DNA of 64,000 bases from contig NC_134456.1 of NCBI RefSeq assembly GCF_047948215.1, forward strand, positions 13,169,730-13,233,729, read 5' to 3'. How positions within the stretch are numbered: position 1 is the first letter of the stretch; the number at the start of each line of letters is the position of its first letter. This stretch comes from Lycorma delicatula. Its lineage: Eukaryota > Arthropoda > Insecta > Hemiptera > Fulgoridae. Below, in pieces: positions 18,580 to 29,064 of this stretch. The notes under the pieces are model-generated. The model did not search any database, was not told where the DNA came from, and saw nothing but the letters and a program-made list of their open reading frames with translations. The translations under genes were made by a program, and so were the position numbers.

Positions 18580-21500
18580 ATGGTATCACCGGTAGTTATC
18601 CAAGCAATAAATAACAACGTCATCCGTCTTCGATGGGACCTGTCTGACTGAGGAATTATACCTTCATTCAACCCTTTTCCGGTATCAGACCAACATCCTG
18701 AATCGTTTAAACGAAGAAGGCAGACGCTTTGATGGCAACATAAAATGGTAACTAAATGTTATGTATAAGACGATATTAAAATTTATTTTGCAACTACAAA
18801 GAAAAAAATAGCAATTTCTTTTTTTTCTACTACAGGTATGTTGCTGTAAACGTCGAATTGATGAAACAGACGCGTCTCGGTGACGGAGTAGAAACAACAT
18901 TTACCAATTTGTACCTGCATGGAAAAAATTAAACTGTGATAAATTGGGAAGATAACACCAACGTTGTGAAGAATCATGGATAGAATCAGTCGAAAAGTTC
19001 ATACAGACACTGACTAAATTCATCAACAACGGTAGCGGGCGGGTAATGAGTAAAATAATTTATATAGATTTAAACATTATTCATTACCGTCCGCTGCACG
19101 GTGCCTCTAGCACATTCATTGCTGCACCGAAAAAACTTGCAAGAAGAGAGGCAATAATTAATGTAAAAAATCCGCATGATGAAAAATGTCTCCTATGGTC
19201 CGTACTAGCATACCTCTACAATCAACCTGGCAAACACCAAACAACGGTTTGGTATGCAAGGTATGAACATGAAATTAACATGAACCGGATATCATATCCA
19301 GTAAAGGTAAAAGACTGAACGCTTGAAAGTGTTGAACCCCACAATAAGCATCAATGTCTACGGCTATGAGGAAGATAACGATCGCGTGTACCCGGTGCGT
19401 TACCGAAAACCGCGATCGTACCCATTGCATACACCTATTGCTGCTTGCAGGGGAGAAGAGATAAATTCCATTATTGCCTTATTAATACCAAACCTGGTAT
19501 GAACGGGCTATCTCGTCTCCTTTCGGGTCTAACAGAGTCGATGCAGCAGGCAATATTGTTCGTATTGTCTGCAACGTTGCAGTTCATCAGACCCACTTGT
19601 CGCTACACAAAACCTAAACCAACATTTGATCGAGTGTAAGCGACACAGTGCACAAAGGATAAGAGTACCCGATCCCGCTAAAGAAACGGAATGCGTGAAG
19701 TTTAGGGACTACTCGGCCACACTACGCGTTCCGTATACGGTGTATGCAGACTTTGAATCATTTGTACATCCGATGGACACTGCCACCCCTAAACCCAACC
19801 CTAGTTTTACCAATAAGGTAGCCCATCATCTTCCGCCCGGTTACGCCTATGTAATCGTTGACGAGAAAGGGCAGATTTGTGAAGGTCCTGTAGTCTACCG
19901 AGCGAGAACCGATGGTGAAAATATCGTTGAAAAGATGCTGGATGAAATGCTCGGTCACGCCGATAGATTGCACAAAATTATAATTACCGAAAAACCGATG
20001 GTGATGACTCTTGAAGACACTGAAACATTTCAAACGGCTACCCAGTGTTTTCTTTGTCATTGTGAGTTGACGGACGACCGGATACGTCATCACTCGCATA
20101 CCACAGGACGGTTTCTCGGTGAGTGTCATAACGAGTGCAACTTAAATTGTAGGCGCACCGAGCATATTCCGGTATTTTTTCATAACCTCCGCGGTTACGA
20201 TAGCCATCATATAGTTCAAGCTTTGGGAAAATATAAGGACGATGTAAAAATAAACTGTATCTATCGCCAACACGTCCGAGCGATTAGTCACTGTCCGTCG
20301 GTCCATTGAGATTCTTGGACTCTTTACAATTTCTTTCGTCGTCCCTCGAAAAACTTGTAGAAAATCTTGTAAAAGATTGTCAGGACAGACACCGTATTTA
20401 AACGTCTCACGAACTGTTACACGCTACCCGAGAAAAGAAATTGTTTAATCCGTAAAGGCGTTTACCCGTACGAGTACATGACACATACAACTGACATGAA
20501 CATGACATATAAACAAGTTTTTCGAAACCCAACTTCCACCGCAGATGATATTCTACAGTAAGCTAAGAAGAGAGAACATAACGGACGATGATCACGTCCA
20601 CGCTCAAAACGTGTGGGAAACGTTTGACTGCTATACGTTAGGCGATTACCACGATCTTTATCTTCTTAGCGACGTATTATTGTTGGCAGACGTCTTTGAA
20701 AATTTCCGAAGTACGTCTATGCAATATTACGGTTTGGACCCCTGTCACTTTTACTCCACTCCACATTCCATTTCACGTGAAAAACATGTTAAATTTACCC
20801 GACAAAAAATGGAACTGTTGACTGACATAGATATGCATCTGTTTGTTGAAAAAGGTACACGAGGCGGTGTAGCCATGATTTCAAACAGGTACGCCAAGGC
20901 GAACAATCCCAACATTCCAGATCAGTATGACCCATCCGAACCCACATCCTGGGTTCAATATTACGATTGCAACAACCTTTACGAAACAGCCATGGTTGAC
21001 CCCTTACCACACGCTAATTTTAAGTGGTTGAGTACTGAAGAGATTGACAATATCGATATTAACAGCGTTGACGATCGTGGTGAAAAGGGCTACATCTTGG
21101 AAGTGGATCTTGAGTATCCGAAAGAATTGCACGATCGTCACAAGGATTACCCTCTCGCACCAGAACGATTAGTACCAACCGATATGTTGTCCCCCTATTT
21201 GAAGGACATAAAGAGATGTTCCGTAAAGAAATTAATGACAACATTGTACGACAAACAAAAATAAGTTTTACATTACAGAAACCTAAAGTTGTATACTCGA
21301 CTAGGACTGAAAGTGAAAAAAGTTCACAGTTCTGTAATTCTCCCAATCGCCATGGTTGAAACCGTACATCGATTTCAATACTGAAAAGGGTGCACAAGCA
21401 CGAAACAGTTTTGAAAAGGATTTTTTTAAGTTGATGAAAAACGCGGTGTACGGTAAGTCCTTGGAAAACGTACGAAACACAATAGACTTCCAACTGGTCA

Positions 21501-22314
21501 CTAACGAACGTAAATTGGATAAGGTGATTGCAAAACCGAGAGTTAAGGCTTGGTACATCTATAACAAGGATGTCGTCGGGGTAAGTCTGAAGAAAACGGA
21601 GATATTCCTCAATCGTCCGATCTACATCGGATTTACAGTACTGGACATTAGCAAAATGATCATGTAGGAATTCCAAAATGACTACATGGTGGAAAAGTAC
21701 GGTCATAATATAAATCTTCTAATGACCGATACGGATAGTCTGATGTATCATATCGTGACCGATAACGTTTACAACGATATTCTTCACGATATCGATCGGT
21801 TCGATACTTCAGATTACCCTCACGATCACGCATGTTTTAGTAATACTAATAAGAAACGACTTGGTAAATTCAAAGGCGAAATGACTGGAAAAGCTATTCG
21901 TGAATTTGTCGGTCTTCGTGCTAAGATGTATAGCATTCTCGACTTTAATAAGAAAGAGAAGAATGTAGCAAAGGGTATTCCTAGAGTATCCATTGCAAAG
22001 GATCTTAGACACGATCTGTACAAAAAAAGTCTTTTTGATGATTCCGTTACGTACACAAGCGCGTACGGAATCATAAGCACTTTGCACAATATATTTTCTA
22101 TTAACAAGTCAAAGAAATCACTTTCGCCTTACGACGATAAACGTTACATATTAGAAAAAAAATCAACACAGTTCCATACGGACATCACAGTATAAACAAA
22201 AAGAAACGTAAAATCCCACCCAACAATGATGACAACACTCCGCAAAAGAGACCAAGAACCGTAAACGAAGTGCTCATAGCCCACGGTTATGAGCACATAG
22301 TCCAAGAACCGTAA
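18580..22314 (+). pseudogene. POLB: Protein-primed type B DNA polymerase, multiply broken (copy B)
   Basis: Pieces in three frames cover a normal Polinton polymerase length. Exonuclease motifs: YADFES (19741-), FHNLRGYDSH (20176-) and DLYLLSDVLLLADV (20656-). Polymerase motif A YYDCNNLYETAMVD (20960-), motif B KLMKNAVYGKS (21431-), motif C TDTDSL (21727-). The N-terminal part starts at ATG 18580, contains a likely intron, and continues in frame through 18993-19318 (INVKNPHDEKCLLWSVLA). Frameshifts or stops lie near 18655, 19318, 19640, 20309-20545 (with a deletion), 21264-21356 and 21666. The basic C-terminal tail (KKRKIPPNNDD) runs in a shifted frame to TAA 22312. It would replicate the element from protein-primed ends; it cannot be active here. 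Confidence 0.88.
18748..18835 (+). other. Likely spliceosomal intron in the polymerase gene
   Basis: Donor GTAACT after ...AAATG, a pyrimidine tract and acceptor TTTTCTACTACAG, 88 nt. Removing it keeps the coding sense on both sides (split TGG codon), whereas the unspliced sequence has stops. Fits a nuclear-transcribed viral gene. Confidence 0.55.
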
Positions 22315-22319
22315 ACGAA
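22250..22319 (+). repeat. Direct repeat and hairpin at polymerase 3' end
   Basis: CCAAGAACCGTAAACGAA occurs twice, flanking the hairpin GTGCTCATA/TATGAGCAC. One repeat lies in the last codons, the other at and after the stop. Confidence 0.7.
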
Positions 22320-22510
22320 ACCCTAGTAGCTCAAGACCATGACTATTGTTAATGTTTTTTATCGTGAGGATATATATTGCCTTTCTTTTATTTAAAATAA
22401 AACCATTATGTTATAAATTATTGTAAGTGAAAAAAAATTTAAATAAAGTATATCTAATAAGATAAATGACTTTTTCTTAAAAAACACTAAAAAAATTATA
22501 ATTACTTACA
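22315..22510. other. Intergenic spacer, AT-rich
   Basis: Convergent 3' ends of the polymerase and the minus-strand RING-like gene, with AATAAA-like signals on both strands (for example AAAATAAAACC near 22395). Confidence 0.5.
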
Positions 22511-23223
22511 TTAATTACTGTCGTCTTCCTCTCTAATGTGGCGGTAGCCCAATACAGCTCGACAGACAGGACAAATTTACCGTTACCGATTCAGAATGGA
22601 CATCTGTCGGTTGATGAGTATCCATCATTGACCTCAACAGACTGGCTTGAATTAGCGTCGACCTGTTGTAGAATTTTATTTAGAGTTCTACAATGAGGTC
22701 GACGTGGTGTCGAACTAACATCCACGTCTGTGACCTCCGGACGACACACTCGAACACGCCGACGTCGACATTGATGTTCACGACGAACACGATGATTAGT
22801 ACTACTACTACTACTCTGCCCATTATCACCATCGATAATTTCGTGTATTATTTGAAATGCATTATCTGGTAATAGCGATTGTGGTGGCTGATTGTCATTG
22901 TTATTGCTGTTGTTGTCGTCGTTGTTGTTCGGATTGAAATCCGTTTCAGACCCATCGGATTCTGCATCTTCTTGATTGTTAGATGGTGATGGTGATGATG
23001 GTGATGGTGGAGCATCGTGGTTGAAACGAACAATTAATCTCATTGCCCGTCGTCTCGCTCTCAATATCCCATTCATCAAGTCATTCGACGCGTGTTCGAC
23101 TTCATTGTGGTCATACATATTTCTCAGTATGCGATCCTTAATCTCAAATAAGTCTAGAAAAGTGCTCATCAACTCATTTATCTCATGCTGTACTGTATAG
23201 TATGCCATAGTACGCTTCTTCAA
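22511..23223 (-). pseudogene. Acidic/Asn-rich protein with half a RING finger (copy B)
   Basis: Minus-strand frame from 23223 (first Met; a second, MAYYTVQHEI, five codons later) runs 210 codons to TGA at 22591. It has a helical N-terminal 65 residues, an Asp/Asn/Ser/Pro low-complexity middle, and an Arg/Cys patch (EHQCRRRRVRVCRPE). The frame ends in DRCPF; after a frameshift another frame reads CPVCRAVLGYRHI (22573-22535) to TAA 22511, the second half of a RING finger. So the C-terminus was probably a RING or related zinc domain, now broken. Similar architecture is seen in viral RING regulators; function inferred only. Confidence 0.5.
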
Positions 23224-23879
23224 TATGTAATGTTGACATGTAAAATGTTGAAGTCAGAATGATACATATATATATATATACAATAAGAAATATTAGGTAA
23301 ACTGCAATCTTATCAATTTAGTTTATTTACTATTTTTAATTGCACTTAGCGTAAACAAGTACGCGGTTACAATTAATTTTATTAAAATACAATTTTAACT
23401 GCAGTGTAAGCGATAACAACTATGCGGTTTTGATAAAACTTCTTATAAATAAATGTAATTATTAGAGAGAAAGATACTGCATTTCATAGTAAAGAAATAA
23501 TTATTGCACATAATAATAAAAAAGTTATTAAAATAAACTAAATTTAAAGAAATAATTATTAAATAAATTAAATTTTATACAACTTATCAGGGGAAGTTGC
23601 ATTTAGATAAAAAAAATAGGAAAATAAAACAGTTTTCATACGATAATTTAATCGCGGTTATAAAGTCCTCTTTGTATAAATTTTATTTTAGGAACTTGCA
23701 TTCAGATAAAAATAATTGAGAAATAAAACAAGTTAAGTTTTTAAGAGATAAAAATATTATTCGAAAGTTTATTCATTCTTGCGTTAACACTCAATCATAA
23801 TAGAACGTTATATTTATGATAGAGTACATACATTTTTCAGGGTTACTAGAAACGGTAACAAAAAGATATATACACTGGT
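23224..23879. other. AT-rich intergenic region
   Basis: No ORF or RNA module seen. Contains a (TA)n tract (23265-23282) and a diffuse repeat: GTAAACAAGTACGCGGTT near 23350 and GTAAGCGATAACAACTATGCGGTTTT near 23406, and twice AACTTGCATT-CAGATAAAAA (about 23590 and 23694). May be upstream regulatory DNA for divergent genes. Confidence 0.45.
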
Positions 23880-24008
23880 ATGGCCGCATATGGACAATCC
23901 GTTACTTTCCTTCCTGAACCTAGCTATGCATGGGTTGAGACAGACAATCCATATGTGGAACATACACGGGCGTATGCCGTCTTGCACGTTTTTCGGGTAA
24001 CCGTTTAA
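23880..24008 (+). CDS. Tiny ORF in front of stem-loop/ribozyme module (copy B)
   Basis: 42 codons from ATG 23880 to TAA 24006-24008 (starts MAAYGQSVTFLPEPSYAW). It has no recognisable domain, but its stop is followed after 25 nt by the same stem-loop plus ribozyme-like module that follows the accessory genes, and a TATATA motif lies 10-15 nt upstream. It may be a real small gene or the last exon or remnant of a longer one. Confidence 0.4.
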   Translation: MAAYGQSVTFLPEPSYAWVETDNPYVEHTRAYAVLHVFRVTV

Positions 24009-24033
24009 AAAGTAAAACAACCCTATGTAAAAC

Positions 24034-24049
24034 TCCCCTTTTCAGGGCC
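24034..24049 (+). terminator. Degenerate histone-type stem-loop, left side (copy B)
   Basis: TCCCCT-TTTC-AGGGCC, 25 nt after the stop at 24008. The inner four pairs hold and the outer two are mismatched. Followed by ACCC, like the ACCCA flank of histone stem-loops. Confidence 0.4.
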
Positions 24050-24181
24050 ACCCTAAACCCACCGAATCGATCACACATTAAATCTTTAACCGATCTACAC
24101 ATGTGCAGATCGATTAATGATTTATTATTGTTATCGATACAGCCGGTGCCAAGGCTGGGATATAAGAGTGGTGAGGCGGGT
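24050..24181 (+). ncRNA. Twister-like ribozyme candidate, left copy (most twister-like)
   Basis: P1 ACCC/GGGT, then TAAACCCACC, P2 CCAC/GTGG (elsewhere CCAT/ATGG), a long inner arm capped by CGATCTACACATGTGCAGATCG, then GCCGGTGCCAAGGCTGGGAT, ATAAGAG and GTGGTGAGGCGGG. GCC of GGTGCCAAGG can pair with GGC of GAGGCG, matching UCC/GGA in the other copies, a compensatory pair. The tail closely resembles the twister motif order CCAAGCC, GGATAAAA, GGAGGG. Confidence 0.5.
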
Positions 24182-24256
24182 AAAAAAAACAATAAAGAAA
24201 TAAAGATCCTTTTTCTTCCTATTCTTAATCAAACACGAAAAACGGTCAGTACAACA

Positions 24257-25016
24257 ATGAACGTCAAGGCGTCAATAGCTAAAGAGCTTCACCGACAGGC
24301 TCGATGAAACTATCCTACAAGACGTCATACTCAAGAATATTTCTGACCTTTTTCAAGCTGACCTTGTAGAAATGGGACCATACGCTAGATCAAACTAAGG
24401 CTATCGATACATATTGACGATGATGAAGTGTATTTCTAAACTAGCATTCGCCGTAACGGTTAAAACGAAAACCGGTACGGAGATCGCTAAAGCCCTCAAA
24501 CCTATTTTGGATACACAAGATGCGGCATTTTCAAACCGATTTGGGTAAAGAGTTCTACAATCAGTCTGTTAAACGACTATTACAGACGTACAATATAAAT
24601 CACTATTCCACACATTCGGATAAAAAAGCGTCGATAGTCGAGCGATTTAATCGAACACTGAAAACGATGATGTGGAAAAAATTTACCGAGTGTGTACAAG
24701 CGATCGAGTGTGTACAAGCGATCGAGTGTGTACAAGCAAATTCACCAAAGCATATTTACCGAATTGGACGAACAAATATTTATCGTACATAAGGTACACG
24801 ATAATACGCGACCGTGTGCTTATAGGTTGATCGATGTTCACGGTGAGGTGGTGAGCGGTAAATTTTACGCTGAAGAGCTCACGAAAACTAACGTTAAAAA
24901 TAATGTGAATTTAGCCGAGAGTCTTACGAATAACAGGCGATAAGCTATCTGTAAAGTGGCAAGGGTTCGACGGTAAAGACAACAGTTGGATACATAAGGG
25001 GGATTTTATGCGGTGA
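24257..25016 (+). pseudogene. INT: Retroviral-type integrase with chromodomain, broken (copy B)
   Basis: Pieces in different frames: ATG 24257 (MNVKASIAKELHRQAR, stop 24305-24307), then FQADLVEM (first catalytic Asp, about 24345), then HFQTDLGKEFYN (second Asp, about 24530) and KASIVERFNRTLK (Glu, about 24630), i.e. the DDE triad of Polinton integrases. An 18-bp unit (GAGTGTGTACAAGCGATC) is triplicated at 24688-24740. The C-terminal part has YRLIDVHGEVVSG and, after a stop at 24941, KWQGFDGKDNSW (about 24955-24990), the aromatic core of a chromodomain, ending TGA 25014-25016. The N-terminal zinc region is missing or lies upstream unrecognised. It would insert the element; inactive here. Confidence 0.85.
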
Positions 25017-25033
25017 ACTGATCAGTCACAAAC

Positions 25034-25734
25034 GTGAGGCTGGAACGTCAACAGGCTGGTAATATTACGATTGAAAACTTCGACGAATATACAGCGGCTG
25101 GGTGTGGAGAGGGAAAAAGGACTCGTCATGGTCCTCTTCTACCGAATACAATCAGATATATTATCTGCGGACCGTCTAATTGCGGAAAAACAAATGTTCT
25201 ATTCAATTTGTTGTTCTCCCTAGACGGTTTAAGGTTCAAAAATATTTACGTGTTTTCGAATCGCTGTACCAACCGAAATATAAGTTTCTAGAACAAGTCA
25301 TGACTGGTGTCCCGGAGATTGGTTTTTTGCATCCTCAAAAAACGAAGATGTGATGGCACCCGACGAAGCGGAACCGAACTCGATAATGATTTTCGACGAT
25401 GTACCTTGCAAAAAGCAACATAATATTCGCAAGTACTTTGCGATGGGACGACACAATATAGACAGCTTTTATTTAACCCAGACATATTCCAGTGCCGGGA
25501 AGCACCTTGTACGGGAAAACGCAAATCTCCTTCTTATATTCAAACAAGACGATCTCAACTTACGTCACATATATCAAGATCATGTAAATACCGATATGAA
25601 ATTCGATCGGTTTAAATCTGTGCCGTGTTGCATAGAGAAAACCTCATGGATTTTTGGTTGTGGATAAGGAGAGCGATATCGACGGCGGACGATAGAGATT
25701 ACGCTTCGATGTTTAGGTAAAAGAGATCAGTTGA
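25034..25734 (+). pseudogene. ATP: Packaging ATPase, frameshifted (copy B)
   Basis: The N-terminal piece (25034-25291) includes NITIENFDEYT, GPSNCGKT (Walker A) and GLRFKNIYVFSN, then a one-base deletion near 25265 breaks the frame. The rest (25350-25667) has IMIFDDVPC (Walker B) and further indels after 25610, ending at the TGA aligned with copy A. The start codon is uncertain; an upstream GTG at 25034 begins the open frame. Confidence 0.85.
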
Positions 25735-25746
25735 TAGTCGGTAACG

Positions 25747-26926
25747 ATGGCAAGCATACACACCTAAGAGGCCGGTATACCGTACGCTAACGCGATACAT
25801 TTTAGACAAAAACCGCAAAATAACTTGTGTTCCAAATATTTTAGCGACCGTCAGAAGTTTTGCGGTAACTACGCCTGTCGTAAAGTGAACTACAGTGAAA
25901 ATAAAGACTGACGATGCTAGCGACATGTAAAAAGAATAAATCGTGACTATCCGTTGGTCGTTCTGTTGGTGATTACTAGCGAAGGCAAGAATTTCAATAA
26001 CCGTATATAGTTAAAATTTTTAGAAGAATGCGACAAGAACGAGATGCCTATCGAACTGGTGATCTACAATAAAAACATGTTCAACACAACGGTCCGACAC
26101 GGATGAAACTTTATTTCAACATTTAGACCCTCTCCGCTCGTGTACAAAAAGCCTTTATTGGAACTTCGAAATGTCATGCATCTATGGACTACACAAACGT
26201 TTACATGCACATGTTGGAATAAGGTAGTCATCTAGAAGGAGCGAATTTTTGTATAGCGATCACGGAACGAACAATTCCGATCGAATCGCTCAAAACGTTG
26301 TACCGCTTAGCGTTATCATACGGAAGAAATGTTTTGTGAAAACGGCTTACGGAGCACAATTTACCGACGACGTACCGGAAACATTACCGATAAGACGAGG
26401 AGGATTACCGTTCGACATCGTGAACAACATGGAGAAGGCGCTCTTTTCCTGCGAGTTTCTAAACGAAGCGCTACATTCGTTGCCATTATACGCCGATGCA
26501 ATCGGATTGAGATACAACGAACGACGCGAACTGTTTGAAATCCAAAACGAAGATCTGCTGCGAAAATGGGGCGAATATGCAGGCGCTAAACCGGACGAAT
26601 TTTGATTGTTGAATAGCTATTTCTTGCATTTACATTCGGACGGCGATCGTCATCAGATCAGACGACTTTGCACACGGTACTTGACAAAGGTCCCGCAACG
26701 CGATCACTCAACGGTTGTGGATATCCCGCTGTGGGTTGGAAATGTAAAACGAGCCGTCGTCTTTAGACACAAGCACAAAACAGTTGATACCGTCTATCGA
26801 TCAGGGTGTGACGCAATATTACCGCGAATTGTGCAGTATCAAACACCGTCCGGTAAGAATAAATGTTTCGTTAATCGATGTTATACGTTTCCTACGGAGA
26901 AACATAAAACATGCAGTGTTCTTTAG
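25747..26926 (+). pseudogene. Cys-rich, glycosyltransferase-like protein, multiply broken (copy B)
   Basis: ATG 25747 is followed by a stop at 25765-25767 and more stops through 26100; later pieces 26249-26605 (PETLPIRRGGLPFDIVNN) and 26606-26926 remain readable, the latter with a frameshift near 26770. Unlike copy A it has no stop at the position of 991, which shows the copy A stop is a private lesion. Confidence 0.6.
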
Positions 26927-26983
26927 ATCGATGGAACTAGGATGGTGATGTGATCGACTGTTTTCCGATCATTCGCAACCACA

Positions 26984-27773
26984 GTGTCGAACAAGAACAA
27001 GGTCGATATGCCATCGTCGTCGTCGTAGTCGTCTGCGAAGTTGATAATGGAAATCGATAGAATACGAGATTCGATTAAACGAAAACATCGCGCTATAAAG
27101 TAAGGAATAACAGAATCGGAACAAGTTATGGAAAAGCATTTTAAGCCTATTGTCGAACCGCTCCGAGTACTTAATCAAGCGTTTAAAAAAAACTACGATG
27201 TTAAAAAAGAACAAGAAGAGGATCCAAACGGAGTGGGGAAAAAGAGGAAATGGAAGAGACACCGACGGTTATGAGAAGACTCTTTAAAACACCGCCGTCG
27301 GAAAAACAGCTCGTCAAACCTGTAGACCCGTCGACACCGAAAACGTTGGGTGTTCGTGCAAAATATTTCTTGGATGTTGCCGTAACGGATAAAGGTAAAA
27401 AAATTGACAACGTCTACGGAGTGAAAAACATTGACGATTAATGGATAATCGGAACAAAACCACTCGAGTTCAAAGGAAATAAAATAGTTATCGACAACAA
27501 GACGTATAGCGGTTCTAAAAATTTATATAAATTGATTTTTTGAATGAACCTGTAGATTATACAACCAAAGATTTAAATAATTATAAGAAAACGGTTAAAC
27601 CGAATTACGTTTACTAGGACGATCCGAATGAACTGTGCGATAGACTGCGACTTTTGTTGGCTTCGAAGCGTGCAGGTCATACCAGTCATAATACCGAAAT
27701 AATTTCGATCATAGAAGAACTGCAAAAAGGCGGATACAAAAAGGAGGGTAGTACAAGGAACTTTTAATTTTAA
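26984..27773 (+). pseudogene. DUF8207-like protein, multiply broken (copy B)
   Basis: The ATG of copy A is GTG here. Readable pieces: 27250-27441 (PTVMRRLFKTPPSEKQLVKP, then VYGVKNIDD), then GNKIVIDNKTYSGSK, then after a deletion of about 160 bases relative to copy A the block DDPNELCDRLRLLLASK (27620-). Several stops. Confidence 0.6.
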
Positions 27774-27784
27774 ACAGTCTGAAA

Positions 27785-29007
27785 ATGAGTATCGACAAGT
27801 TCGGACGTTCTCGCGTTGGGAGTGCAACCACCCAACCACCACCAACTCGGATTGTCGAAACGTTCGACAAAACCGCCGATGGAGATTTCTATATCACAAA
27901 AAGACGTTTGTGCAACGTCGAATCGCCTGATGAAGATGATGATGCTACAATAATTGAATACGTTAAGAAAATGTTCGTAAAGTAAAGCGAATTGAATAAT
28001 AAATATTTATCGATGGTTTCACCGATGGACAACAACGCACTGTCCTTTTCAAAGAGGCGATTGTGCGATATCGTCGATCCAATTGAAAAAACAGACGTCA
28101 TAACTGTCGACTATTTACGGAAAAACATTTTCGATAAAATGAGACAATTAACGCGAGAGGGTGCGTTATCGCAAATGCTGGTGCACCAATTAATAGCACG
28201 GATCTCACTACAAAGTCATACGTAGACAAAGTGACAAATGGGATTTTAACAAGTAAAAACGGTGTTTTGGATATCCAAAAGTTACAAAAAACGCCATGCC
28301 GCCTCAACCGTTGACCGACCTCGCGACCAAAGAATATGTCGATATAATGAGGGATGAATTGAAGGAAGAGTTGGTGGAAGAGTACGTAATGCATAGCGAT
28401 CTAAATCATGTATTCTTAGCGAAGACTTTTAAAGATGATGTCAACGCAGTCAATTATCAAAATAAGCGAATATGTAGTCGGTGATTCTGTCGAAAAGACG
28501 GACGTCGTTACTGTCAACTATTTACGAAAAAAACTTTTCGATGAAAAGCAAATAGTCGACGCTAGAGAATCTGTTATCACCAACGCTGGCATGCCTAAGA
28601 ATAGCACCGATCTCGCTACAAAGTCCTACGTGGACGATATGGAATTACATATACAAAAAATACTTAGTACGACTAAGGGTTATATCGATGACACACTATT
28701 TAAGTTTTACAAATTTCTATTAAACATTAAAGACAACGCTAACAGAAACTTAAATAAAAAATCGCTTATGCATATATTAACCGCTGACAATCATCACCAA
28801 AGCGATTCTGCAAACACAGATCTAAATAGTAAAGATACAAAGGAGAACGAGGATGCGACAAAAAATATGGTGCGTCCTCCGATCTCTGATAAGACAATGA
28901 AGAATGAGGATGTGAATAAAAATATGATACGTCCCCTGGCCTCGGATTCAAAAACAGATAAGATGACAACGAAAGAGTATGATGCAAATAAGAATATGGT
29001 ACAATAA
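27785..29007 (+). pseudogene. Fibre-like repeat protein, broken (copy B)
   Basis: ATG 27785 runs 66 codons to a TAA at 27983-27985 (CAA in copy A), then a frameshift near 28138, another near 28285 and another near 28475. The last piece (28435-29007) is open with DLATKSYVDDMELHIQK and NKNMVRP-type repeats. It has more DLATKSYVD/RLC-type repeats than copy A in its second half, showing repeat-number variation. Virion spike role inferred. Confidence 0.65.
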
Positions 29008-29064
29008 ACACGGATCCAAAGTAAGATGGTAGAATGTCGTAAATAAGTTCATTGTCTCTCCGAC

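Noticed and set aside
22848..23033. Poly-His ORF on the minus strand
   Set aside because: Shadow frame of the Asp/Asn-rich low-complexity coding region.
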